The notes under the pieces: model-generated | Seen by the model: only the letters and a program-made list of their open reading frames with translations | What the model was told of the DNA's origin: nothing | Database searches by the model: none | Made by a program: the position numbers and the translations under genes | NCBI RefSeq assembly: GCF_005048225.1 | Contig: NZ_SUNI01000007.1 | Span: forward strand, 1-64,000 | Source: Paracoccus gahaiensis | Lineage (GTDB): Bacteria > Pseudomonadota > Alphaproteobacteria > Rhodobacterales > Rhodobacteraceae | Length of the DNA: 64,000 nt | Reading direction: 5' to 3' | Shown: positions 16,025-23,868 of the stretch, in pieces | How positions within the stretch are numbered: the stretch's first letter is position 1 | How the letters are laid out: every line of letters starts with the position of its first letter

Positions 16025-17212
16025 ATGCGCCTTGCCCATCGCCTTTGCCTGATGCTGTCGCTGGCCGGGGCCGGCCCCCTTGCCGCCCAGACCTTCAACG
16101 CCGCCGCCCCCAATGCGCCCGGGCAGAGCCCCGCCTTTGCCGGGCAGACCCGTGCGCCGATCCTGGATCAGGGGGTACAGCTCGGCCGTCAGGTGGTGGC
16201 CACCGGCCTCGATCAGCCCTGGGGCATGGACCAGCTGCCCGATGGCAGCTGGCTGGTCACCGAAAAGCCGGGGCGGATGCGGATCATCGGCCCCGGTGGC
16301 GCCTCGGCCCCCATCGCGGGCCTGCCGACGGTCGATGCGCGCGGACAGGGCGGGCTGCTGGACGTGGCCGTGGCGCCGACCTTCGCGCAGACCCGCCGGG
16401 TGTGGTGGAGCTATGCCGAACCGCTTGGCGGCGGGCGCAGCGCGACCTCGGTCGCGACGGGGGTGCTGTCGCCGGACGGGACCACGATGGGCGACGCGCA
16501 GGTGATCTTCCGCCAGCAGCCCGCCTGGTCCTCGACCAGCCATTTCGGGGCGCGGCTGGTCTTTGACGGGCGCGGCGCGCTGTTCGTCACCACCGGAGAG
16601 CGGTCGCAGCCGCAGGCCCGGGTTCTGGCGCAGGATGTGACGACGCATTTCGGCAAGGTGCTGCGCATCGCGCCGGGGGGCGGGGCAGCCCAAGGCAACC
16701 CCCGCATCCCGAACGGCCAGCCCGAGATCTGGTCCTGGGGCCATCGCAACATCCAGTCGGCGGCAACGGGCCCGGATGGCGCGCTGTGGACGGTCGAGCA
16801 TGGCCCGCGCGGCGGGGACGAGCTGAACCGCCCGCAATCGGGGCGCAATTACGGCTGGCCGATCATCAGCTATGGCCGCGAATATCGCGGCGGCGCCATC
16901 GGTCAGGGCGAGACCGCGCGCCCGGGGATGGAGCAGCCGCTGTATTACTGGGACCCGATCATCGCGCCAAGCGGCATGGCCTTCTATGACGGCGCGATGT
17001 TTCCGGGCTGGCGCGGCGACGTGCTGATCGGCGCACTGGCCGGTCAGGCGCTGGTGCGCCTGACGCTGGACGGCACGCGGGTGACCGGCGAGGCGCGCTA
17101 TCTGCAGGGCGAGGGGCGCATCCGCGACGTGGACGTGGCAGAGGACGGATCCATCATGATCCTGACCGAGACGCCCCAAGGCGCAATGGTGCGGCTGACA
17201 CCGGCAAACTGA
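16025..17212 (+). CDS. Periplasmic PQQ-dependent aldose (sorbosone-type) dehydrogenase
   Basis: 395 aa with a signal peptide (MRLAHRLCLMLSLAGAGPLAAQ). The six-bladed propeller family signs are LDQPWGMDQLPDGSWLVTEKPGRM, GQGGLLDVAVAP, FVTTGERS, WSWGHRNIQ, VEHGPRGGDELN and NYGWPIISYG. It oxidises soluble sugars in the periplasm using PQQ and passes electrons to the respiratory chain (YliI/Asd-like). AGGAAGGA precedes the ATG at 16025. It ends in a hairpin terminator at 17274-17295, so it is separate from the amine oxidase operon. Confidence 0.85.
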   Translation: MRLAHRLCLMLSLAGAGPLAAQTFNAAAPNAPGQSPAFAGQTRAPILDQGVQLGRQVVATGLDQPWGMDQLPDGSWLVTEKPGRMRIIGPGGASAPIAGLPTVDARGQGGLLDVAVAPTFAQTRRVWWSYAEPLGGGRSATSVATGVLSPDGTTMGDAQVIFRQQPAWSSTSHFGARLVFDGRGALFVTTGERSQPQARVLAQDVTTHFGKVLRIAPGGGAAQGNPRIPNGQPEIWSWGHRNIQSAATGPDGALWTVEHGPRGGDELNRPQSGRNYGWPIISYGREYRGGAIGQGETARPGMEQPLYYWDPIIAPSGMAFYDGAMFPGWRGDVLIGALAGQALVRLTLDGTRVTGEARYLQGEGRIRDVDVAEDGSIMILTETPQGAMVRLTPAN

Positions 17213-17273
17213 CCGGACCCCGCCGTCCGCGCCCTGCCCGGCGATTGGCCAGCACTGCCGGGCACTTGCCCCC

Positions 17274-17295
17274 AAAACCCGCAGACCGGGTTTTT
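17274..17295 (+). terminator. Rho-independent terminator after the sugar dehydrogenase gene
   Basis: AAAACCCG (17274-17281), loop CAGAC, CGGGTTTT (17287-17294) and a further T give an 8-bp stem with five T. Confidence 0.8.
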
Positions 17296-17406
17296 GCATG
17301 ATCTGCACCGTTCGGTTCGTTTACCTTCCGGGTCAATCCCCCGATCCCTTCCCTTGCAAGGCCGGCGCCCCCAAGGGGCCCGGCCGACAGGATCGAAGGG
17401 ACAGAC

Positions 17407-18990
17407 ATGACATTCAATTCCCAAGGAGTCTCGCGGCGGTCGCTGCTGTCGATGATCGGGGCGGTGGCCGGCGCGGGCGCGATGTATGGCGCCATGAGCA
17501 CGATGGGCCTGGCGCAGACATCCAATTTTGCCGGGCGGCTGGATCTGCAGGGCGATGCGCAGGGCACGCGCGTCCTGGTCCTGGGTGCCGGTCTGGCGGG
17601 CATGACGGCGGCCTACGAACTGCGCGCCGCCGGCTATCAGGTGACGGTGCTGGAATATCGCGAGAAGGCCGGGGGCCGCTGCTGGACCCTGCGGGGCGGC
17701 GACAGCTATACCGAGCTGGGCGGCGACACGCAGGACGTGACCTTCGCCGAAGGCAACTACCTGAACCCCGGGCCCTGGCGCATCCCCTCGGATCATTACG
17801 CGGTGCTGGATTACTGCAAGCGCTTCGGCGTCAAGCTGGAGCCCTTCATCCAGGTCAATTACAACGCCTATCTGCACAATTCCGACGCCTTCGACGGCCA
17901 GCCGCAGCGCTTCAAGGAGATCTCGACCGACTTCCGAGGCCATGTCGCGGAACTGCTGGCCAAGGTCGTGGACCAGCAGGCGCTGGATGCCGACGTGACG
18001 GAAGGTGACGCGCAGCTGCTGATGGATGCGCTGAAGCGCTATGGCGCGCTGAACGACGACATGGCCTATGTCACGGGCGAGGAATCCTCGGCCTATCGCG
18101 GATGGGCCGTGCCCGAGGGCGGCGGCACCACCGGCAAGCCCGAACCGTCCGAGGTGCATCCCCTGTCGGTCATCCTGCAGTCGAACCTGTGGCGCAACCT
18201 GACGGCGGGCGACAACCTGCACATGCAGTCGACGATCTTCCAGCCGGTCGGCGGCATGGACCAGATCGCGCAGGCCTTCGAACGCGAGGTGGGCGACCTG
18301 ATCACCTTCGACGCCAAGGTCACGCGCATCCGCCACGAGGGCGACAGCGTCACCGCGACCTGGGTGCCCTCGGGCGGCGGGGACGAGCAGACCGAGACGG
18401 CGGATTACTGCATCTGCACGATCCCCTTCTCGATCCTGGGCCAGATCGACCATGACTTCTCGGGGCGCATGTCGGGCATCATCGACAGCATGTACTATGC
18501 CTCGTCCTTCAAATGCGGGCTGGAGTTCAAGCGCCGCTTCTGGGAGCAGGACGAGCATATCTATGGCGGGATCAGCTACACGAACCTGCCGATCTCGCTG
18601 ATCTCGTATCCCTCCACGGATTACTTCAGCGACGGGCCGGGGGTGCTGCTGGCAGCCTATAGCTGGGGGGCCGGGTCCTATCAGTTCAACGCGCTGCCCC
18701 CCGCCGACCGGATCGAGGCGGTGCTGGATTATGGCAGCCAGATCCATCCGCAATATCGCGACGAGTTCCTGTCGGGCGTCTCGGTCGGCTGGCACAAGGT
18801 GCCCTGGGTTCTGGGCTGCTACGGCATCTGGGCCGACCGCGAGGCCGATTACATGGACGCCACCGTGATGGATGGCCGCACGCTGATGGCGGGCGAGCAT
18901 ATCTCGTATCTGCCCGCCTGGATGGAGGGGGCGATCCTGTCGGCGCTGGACGCCGTCGAACGCCTGCACGCCACCGTCACCGAAGCCTGA
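17407..18990 (+). CDS. Tat-exported flavin-dependent amine oxidase/dehydrogenase
   Basis: 527 aa. A twin-arginine signal (SRRSLL at 9-14, followed by a hydrophobic stretch and AQTS) sends the folded flavoprotein to the periplasm. FAD binding is shown by VLVLGAGLAGMTAAYELRAAG (GAGLAG 60-65) and an acidic E at the second strand. The C-terminal MEGAILSALDAVERL helix closes the FAD site as in monoamine oxidases. It oxidises an amine to an imine; the substrate is unknown. The next genes, for a cytochrome c (10 bp downstream) and an exported RidA, suggest electrons go to the cytochrome rather than to oxygen, as for NicA2 of Pseudomonas putida, and that RidA clears the imine. Confidence 0.85.
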   Translation: MTFNSQGVSRRSLLSMIGAVAGAGAMYGAMSTMGLAQTSNFAGRLDLQGDAQGTRVLVLGAGLAGMTAAYELRAAGYQVTVLEYREKAGGRCWTLRGGDSYTELGGDTQDVTFAEGNYLNPGPWRIPSDHYAVLDYCKRFGVKLEPFIQVNYNAYLHNSDAFDGQPQRFKEISTDFRGHVAELLAKVVDQQALDADVTEGDAQLLMDALKRYGALNDDMAYVTGEESSAYRGWAVPEGGGTTGKPEPSEVHPLSVILQSNLWRNLTAGDNLHMQSTIFQPVGGMDQIAQAFEREVGDLITFDAKVTRIRHEGDSVTATWVPSGGGDEQTETADYCICTIPFSILGQIDHDFSGRMSGIIDSMYYASSFKCGLEFKRRFWEQDEHIYGGISYTNLPISLISYPSTDYFSDGPGVLLAAYSWGAGSYQFNALPPADRIEAVLDYGSQIHPQYRDEFLSGVSVGWHKVPWVLGCYGIWADREADYMDATVMDGRTLMAGEHISYLPAWMEGAILSALDAVERLHATVTEA

Positions 18991-19000
18991 GGAGGCCCTG

Positions 19001-19417
19001 ATGAACCGCATCTTTATGCTGACGGCCGCCTTCGCCGCCCTGACGCTTCCCGCCGCCGCGCAGGAGGCGGGCGAGGTCGTGATGATCGACCGCGGCGGCT
19101 GGTTCGAGGACCCGTCCCGCCTGACCCAGAGCGGCGGGCAGCAGGTCTACGAGGCGATCTGCGCCGCCTGCCACATGCCGGATGGCGAAGGCGCTGTCGG
19201 TGCCGGCGACTATCCGGCGCTGGCCGACAACGAGAACCTGATGACCGCCGACTATCCGATCTATCTGATCCTGCAGGGCCAGAAGGCGATGCCCCCCCTG
19301 GGCGGCGTTCTGGACGACACCCAGGTGGCCGATGTGGTCAACTATATCCGCACCTCCTTCGGCAACGACTATGCCGAGGACCCGGCGACGCCCGACAGCG
19401 TCGCCGCCGCCCGCTGA
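19001..19417 (+). CDS. Periplasmic class I cytochrome c
   Basis: 138 aa with signal peptide (MNRIFMLTAAFAALTLPAAAQE). The heme motif CAACH is at residues 54-58 and the axial Met is probably M97 in GQKAMPPLGG, followed by the usual VADVVNYIRTSFGN C-terminal helix. It is the likely electron acceptor for the flavin amine oxidase encoded immediately upstream and donor to a terminal oxidase. GAGG lies 8 nt before the ATG. Confidence 0.85.
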   Translation: MNRIFMLTAAFAALTLPAAAQEAGEVVMIDRGGWFEDPSRLTQSGGQQVYEAICAACHMPDGEGAVGAGDYPALADNENLMTADYPIYLILQGQKAMPPLGGVLDDTQVADVVNYIRTSFGNDYAEDPATPDSVAAAR

Positions 19418-19438
19418 ATTTCGATGAAAGGACATCAC

Positions 19439-19921
19439 ATGAAGACGACCCTGGCCGCCCTGGCCCTGACCGCCCTGGCCCTGCCCGCCGCCGCGCAGGA
19501 GCTGACCCGCCATCCGATCCCGGATTCGGATTTCCCGATCCTGCAGGCGGTCGAGGTGCCGGCGGGCATGACCACCGTCTATCTCAGCGGCACAGTCCCC
19601 GCCGTCATCAACGAAGACGCCGAGCCCGGCAGCGTCGAGGCCTTCGGCAATACCGAGGAGCAGACCGTCAGCGTCATGACCCGCATCCAGGCGCAGCTGG
19701 AGGCCCTGGACATGGAGGTGGGCGACATCATCAAGATGCAGGCCTTCCTGGTCGCGCCCGAGGGAGAGGCGGTCGATTTCGACGGCTTCATGGACGGCTA
19801 TCGCCAGTTCTTCGGCACCGAGGACCAGCCGAACCTGCCCGTCCGCTCGGCCATGGTGGTCGAGGCGCTGGTGAACCCCGCCTGGCTGGTGGAGCTGGAA
19901 GTGACCGCCGTCCGGCCCTGA
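19439..19921 (+). CDS. Exported RidA/YjgF-family protein
   Basis: 160 aa with a signal peptide (MKTTLAALALTALALPAAAQE), which is unusual because most RidA proteins are cytosolic. The RidA domain spans about 25-158: VYLSGTVPAV, QTVSVMTRIQAQLEALDMEVGDIIKMQAFLV, and NLPVRSAMVVEAL with the conserved Arg that holds the imine carboxylate. It would hydrolyse imines or enamines made by the periplasmic amine oxidase two genes upstream. The ATG at 19439 is preferred to the one at 19424 because AAAGGA lies 7 nt before it and the signal peptide starts there. It is last gene of the three-gene operon; a GC-rich structured stretch follows (19925-20002). Confidence 0.8.
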   Translation: MKTTLAALALTALALPAAAQELTRHPIPDSDFPILQAVEVPAGMTTVYLSGTVPAVINEDAEPGSVEAFGNTEEQTVSVMTRIQAQLEALDMEVGDIIKMQAFLVAPEGEAVDFDGFMDGYRQFFGTEDQPNLPVRSAMVVEALVNPAWLVELEVTAVRP

Positions 19922-20131
19922 CGCGCCCCGGTCCGGCGCAGCCCGCGCCGGGCCGATCCGTCTTCCGATCCGGTCCGATTTGATATCCGGTCCGACCGGG
20001 GCATTTGCTCCTTTTGCTGCGACATATCGGCGGTGCCAGGAACTGCGCCCCCGTGTTACAGCTTGAGTCGGGACAGCAGCCTCAGGACCGGCCCGACGCC
20101 GGCCCTGGCTGTCCCAGGACCGGAGGAAAGA

Positions 20132-20323
20132 ATGTTCGACATCCATACCGAAGCCTATCTTCGCCGCACCCAGGCCGCCGCCCCGCAGGGCCGGACCGCC
20201 CATATCCAGACCGACCGCGCCCAGGCCGACGAGGCGCAGGCCGAGCGGTCCGACCGGACCCTGCCCGCCCTGATCGCCACCGGCATGGCCCTGTGCCTCG
20301 GGGTGCTTCTGGCCCTGCATTGA
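20132..20323 (+). CDS. Small single-span membrane protein
   Basis: 63 aa: a hydrophilic N-terminal 43 residues (MFDIHTEAYLRRTQAAAPQG) and one C-terminal membrane helix (LPALIATGMALCLGVLLALH). A very good GGAGGAAAG lies 4 nt before the ATG. No family was recognised. It is monocistronic, ending before the terminator at 20348-20373. Confidence 0.65.
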   Translation: MFDIHTEAYLRRTQAAAPQGRTAHIQTDRAQADEAQAERSDRTLPALIATGMALCLGVLLALH

Positions 20324-20347
20324 CATGTCCCGGACGGTGATGACGAA

Positions 20348-20373
20348 AAGGGCGGACCTTGCGGTCCGCCCTT
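20348..20373. terminator. Bidirectional terminator between convergent genes
   Basis: AAGGGCGGACC (20348-20358), TTGC, GGTCCGCCCTT (20363-20373) make a perfect 11-bp stem. Reading leftwards the loop is GCAA and the stem is followed by TTCG, giving TTTT. It serves the TRAP permease gene and the 63-aa gene. Confidence 0.75.
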
Positions 20374-20400
20374 CTGTCATTGTGCAATGCGTGCGGTCTT

Positions 20401-22578
20401 CTAGTCGGCGCGGCCGCGCGACAGGGTGGCGGGCGTCACCATCCTGCGCTGCCACAGATACAGCCCCACGGCGACCGACAGGCCGATCACATCGCTGACC
20501 CAGCCCACCGAGATCATCGACAGCGCCGCGCCGATCAGCACGATCCGCATCACCGCGCCGGCATGGCCGAAGAAGTAGCCGATCACCCCCGCCGACAGCA
20601 GGAACATGCCCAGTAGCGCCGTCGCGGTGGCGTGGATGATGTCCAGCGTCTCGCCCTGCATCAGCAGCTCGTGCGAGCCGAAGAACATGAAGGGCACGAT
20701 GAAGGCGGCCAGGCCCAGCTTGAAGGCCTCGACGCTGGTCTTCATCGGGTCCGACCCCGACAGCGCCGCCCCCGCATAGGCGGCCAGCGCCACCGGCGGC
20801 GTGATGGCCGACATCACCGCATAGTAGAAGACGAAGAAATGCGCAACCAGCACGGGCACGCCAAGCGAGATCAGCCCCGGGGCCACGACCGCCGCCGCCA
20901 CCGCATAGGCCGCCGTGGTGGGCATGCCCATGCCGAGGATGATCGAGATGCACATCGCGAAGAACATCGCCAGATACTGGTTCTGGTCCGCGATGGTCAG
21001 CAGCAGCGACGAGAAGCGCGCGCCCACGCCGGTCAGGGCGATGACGCCCACGATGATGCCCGCCGCCGCGCAGACGGCGACCAGCTGGATGGACATCTTG
21101 GCGCCCATCTCCAGCGCCTGGAAGATGCGCTTGGGGCCCATGCGATGCGGCGTCAGCCAGCTGACCATCATCGCCGAGACCATGCCCATCGCGCCTGCCC
21201 GGATCACCGAATAGCCCGCGAAGAGCGTATAGATCAGGATGATGATCGGCAGGAATAGGTAGACCTGCTTGATCAGGTCGCCAAAGCGCGGCAGCTCTGA
21301 CCGGGGCAGGCCCTTCATGTCCAGCTTGAGCGCCTGCAGGTCGACCATGAAATAGACCGACACGAAGTACAGAAGCGCCGGGATGATCGCGGCCACGACG
21401 ATGTCGGTATAGGGGATGCCCGTCACCTCGGCCATGATGAAGGCGCCCGCGCCCATGATCGGCGGCAGGATCTGCCCGCCCGACGAGGCCGTGGCCTCGA
21501 TCGCGGCCGAGGATTTGGGCGAATAGCCCACCTTCTTCATCAGCGGGATGGTCAGCGACCCGGTGGAGACGACATTGCCCGCCGAGGTGCCGTTGATCAT
21601 GCCCATCAGGCCGCTGGCGAAGACCGCCACCTTGGCCGGTCCGCCCCGCGCCTGGCCGGCGCAGGCAAAGGCGAAGTTGACGAAGTAATCGCCCACCTTG
21701 GACGCCTGCAGGAAGGCCGCAAAGACGATGAAAAGGATGATATAGGTCGAGCTGACCGCGATCGGATCGCCCAGCACGCCCTGGTCGGTGAAGATGTAGG
21801 TGAAGAACCGCGTGGCGGTATAGCCGCGATGGTTCAGGAACCCCGGCAGCCAGGGCCCCAGGAAGCTGTAGGCGATGAAGACGCCGACGATCACCACCAG
21901 CGCCAGACCCGTCAGGCGGCGCGTCAGCTCCAGGATCAGCAGGATGCCGGTCAGCGCGGCCCACAGGTCGCCCGGCTGCGCCATGCCCGTGCCGGCCCGC
22001 ATCCTGAGCGCGCCCACCACGAACAGGATGTATCCCAGCACCGCGATGGCCGAGAGGCACAAGAGCAGGTCGGCCGGATAGATCCGCCCCCGGTCGCGCG
22101 ACGAATGGCGCCAGGCGGCGACGATGGCGGCCACCGTGCCGATGACCAACGGCAAGCCGTAGGTGCGGAACCCGAAGGCCGGCGGCAGCGCCACCCCCGC
22201 CAGCCACCAAGCGCCCCAGGCATAGGCGATGATGACGAAGCCGTAGCCGATGCCGATCGCGGCCACCCCCAGCAGCGCCAGCTCGGCCGGGCCGCGCCGC
22301 TTCTCGGCGGGGGCATCGCTGGTCTGGCTGAGCGCCGAATAGGTCAGGAAGCCGATCACCAGACCCCCGCAGAGGTGGATCATCCGATAGGCCCAGGTTT
22401 CCAGCGGATAAAGGACCATGACCACCAGGTGGAAGATGGTGTAGGCGGCGCAGAGGACCGCGATCAGCAGCCCGGTGCGGGCGCGGGGATCGCGCTGGTT
22501 GGAGGCCATCGGTTCGTCGTCGACGCCTTGCGCCAGGACGGGGCCGGTGCCTGCCGCGGATGCAGCATCAACAGACAT
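20401..22578 (-). CDS. TRAP transporter fused permease (TAXI type, 4TM/12TM)
   Basis: 725 aa, inner membrane. The small four-helix subunit (about 30-190) is fused to the large twelve-helix subunit, with family blocks GWLPGFLNHRGYTATRFFTYIFTDQG, FINGTSAGNVVSTGSLTIPLMKKVGYSP, GGQILPPIMGAGAFIMAE and GMGMPTTAAYAVAAAVVAPGL. It imports an organic acid with Na+ or H+ together with the TAXI binding protein encoded 115 bp upstream. The ATG at 22578 is taken from the frame; the first 30 residues are hydrophilic. A 9-bp GC hairpin lies in the gap to the binding-protein gene. Confidence 0.9.
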   Translation of the reverse strand: MSVDAASAAGTGPVLAQGVDDEPMASNQRDPRARTGLLIAVLCAAYTIFHLVVMVLYPLETWAYRMIHLCGGLVIGFLTYSALSQTSDAPAEKRRGPAELALLGVAAIGIGYGFVIIAYAWGAWWLAGVALPPAFGFRTYGLPLVIGTVAAIVAAWRHSSRDRGRIYPADLLLCLSAIAVLGYILFVVGALRMRAGTGMAQPGDLWAALTGILLILELTRRLTGLALVVIVGVFIAYSFLGPWLPGFLNHRGYTATRFFTYIFTDQGVLGDPIAVSSTYIILFIVFAAFLQASKVGDYFVNFAFACAGQARGGPAKVAVFASGLMGMINGTSAGNVVSTGSLTIPLMKKVGYSPKSSAAIEATASSGGQILPPIMGAGAFIMAEVTGIPYTDIVVAAIIPALLYFVSVYFMVDLQALKLDMKGLPRSELPRFGDLIKQVYLFLPIIILIYTLFAGYSVIRAGAMGMVSAMMVSWLTPHRMGPKRIFQALEMGAKMSIQLVAVCAAAGIIVGVIALTGVGARFSSLLLTIADQNQYLAMFFAMCISIILGMGMPTTAAYAVAAAVVAPGLISLGVPVLVAHFFVFYYAVMSAITPPVALAAYAGAALSGSDPMKTSVEAFKLGLAAFIVPFMFFGSHELLMQGETLDIIHATATALLGMFLLSAGVIGYFFGHAGAVMRIVLIGAALSMISVGWVSDVIGLSVAVGLYLWQRRMVTPATLSRGRAD

Positions 22579-22658
22579 GGGGAAATCTCCGTCGGCGGGG
22601 CTGGCGCTGCCGAAGGACAGGCGCCCGGGTCGACCGTGAGGGGACAGGGGACGAGGGT

Positions 22659-22682
22659 CCGGGGGCCGCGCGGGGCCCCCGG
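22659..22682 (-). promoter_or_regulatory. Intercistronic GC hairpin after the TRAP binding-protein gene
   Basis: CCGGGGGCC (22659-22667), 6-nt loop, GGCCCCCGG (22674-22682). No T-tract follows. It is probably an mRNA-stabilising stem that keeps binding-protein message in excess over permease message. Confidence 0.6.
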
Positions 22683-22692
22683 GGATCGCGGA

Positions 22693-23670
22693 TCAGCCGC
22701 GCAGGTCGGCGGGGATCTCGATGCCCGCCTCGTCGAAATAGCGCAGCGCGCCGGGATGGTAGGGCAGGAAGGTGTTCTTGTCGGCGTTCTCCGGGATGGT
22801 CTCGGCCGAGGTGGCGTGGATGGTCATCATCGCCTCGTTGTTCTCCATCACCATCTTGGTGATCTCGTAGGCGAGGCTTTCGGGCATGTCCTGATGCGCG
22901 ACCGCAAAGTTCCACATGGCGACGGTGCCGTGGCCGTCCGGGAAGCCCTGATACATGCCGCCCGGCACCTCGAAGGCGGCCACTTCGGGCATGGCCTCCA
23001 GGATCTGGGTCCGCTGTTCCTCGGTGAAGCCGAAGATGTTGACGGGGTTCTCCGCCGCGATCTGCGCGAAGGCCGAGATCGGCACGCCCGCCGCGAAGGC
23101 GAAGGCGTCGATCAACCCGTCCTTGACCTGACCGGTCGCGTCATTGGCGCCCGAATAGCTGATCGTCGCCTCGATCCCCAGGGTCTCGAAGAAGCGCGGC
23201 CAGTAGGTCGCCGCCGTGCCGCCCGCCGGGCCGACCGAGACGCGCTTGCCATCCATGCCGGTCACGTCCTCGATGCCCGAGGATTGCAGCGCCACCGCCT
23301 CGAACGGGGTCTGGTACATCGGGAAGAGCGCGCGCAGCGATGCATGCTCGACGCCCGGCGCCAGTTCGCTGTTGCCGGTCCAGGCCTCGTAGGCGGGGCC
23401 CATGGTGACCAGGCCCACCTGATGGTCGCCGGTCTCGACCAGGGTGGCGTTCTGCACCGGGCCGCCGGTGACCTCGGCCGAGGCGTTCACGCCCAGGTTC
23501 TGGTTGATCAGGCCGGCAAGGCCGGTGCCGTAGATGAAATAGGTGCCGCCCTGGCTGGCGGTGCCGATGGTCAGGCTGGACGGCCAGTCGGCGCGATCCT
23601 CTTGCGCAAGGGCGGGGGTCAGGGTGAAGGCGGTGGCGGCCGCGACGGTGGCGACGGTCAGGAAACGCAT
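22693..23670 (-). CDS. TAXI-family TRAP transporter solute-binding protein
   Basis: 325 aa with signal peptide (MRFLTVATVAAATAFTLTPALAQE). Family signs are LTIGTASQGGTYFIYGTGLAGLINQ, VEVTGGPVQN-type block with VETGDHQVGLVTMGPAYEAW, and KRVSVGPAGGTAATY. It captures a periplasmic substrate (C4/C5 acids or aromatic acids in known members) for the fused permease downstream. The ribosome binding site GGGAGG lies 7 nt upstream of the ATG. Upstream lie a candidate sigma-54 promoter and paired direct repeats, then the genes for a DctBD-like regulator pair. Confidence 0.9.
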   Translation of the reverse strand: MRFLTVATVAAATAFTLTPALAQEDRADWPSSLTIGTASQGGTYFIYGTGLAGLINQNLGVNASAEVTGGPVQNATLVETGDHQVGLVTMGPAYEAWTGNSELAPGVEHASLRALFPMYQTPFEAVALQSSGIEDVTGMDGKRVSVGPAGGTAATYWPRFFETLGIEATISYSGANDATGQVKDGLIDAFAFAAGVPISAFAQIAAENPVNIFGFTEEQRTQILEAMPEVAAFEVPGGMYQGFPDGHGTVAMWNFAVAHQDMPESLAYEITKMVMENNEAMMTIHATSAETIPENADKNTFLPYHPGALRYFDEAGIEIPADLRG

Positions 23671-23739
23671 CGAAATCCTCCCAGATTTGTGCCGGTGCCG
23701 CAGGGTTCGAAAACCCGGGCTGCCGGATGACGTGCGTCG

Positions 23740-23860
23740 TGCTTAGGCGCGGCCATGCGCGTCGCGCAATGCCGCCATGCAGCTGACGCGACAGAAATTC
23801 GCGGAGCGGACGGGTGAATGGGTGGATTCGGTAACATCGGCGCGACAGGATGGGTGGATT
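23740..23860 (-). promoter_or_regulatory. Candidate sigma-54 promoter with upstream paired repeats for the TRAP operon
   Basis: On the minus strand TGGCCGCGCCTAAGCA (23755-23740) keeps the -24 TGGC and -12 GCA with the correct GG-N10-GC spacing but deviates elsewhere. Two copies of ATGGGTGGATT (23818-23828 and 23850-23860) lie 32 bp apart, about three helical turns, at roughly -90 to -130. That is where an enhancer-binding protein such as the adjacent DctD-like regulator would bind. Confidence 0.35.
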
Positions 23861-23868
23861 TCCGCCCA

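Noticed and set aside
14312..17308. A 998-codon open frame on the minus strand
   Set aside because: It is the mirror of two well-supported genes (14429 and 16025), with typical high-GC shadow composition and no domain.
18977..22210. A 1077-codon open frame on the minus strand
   Set aside because: It crosses the amine-oxidase operon and part of the TRAP permease in the wrong frame; the true genes are clear by motif.
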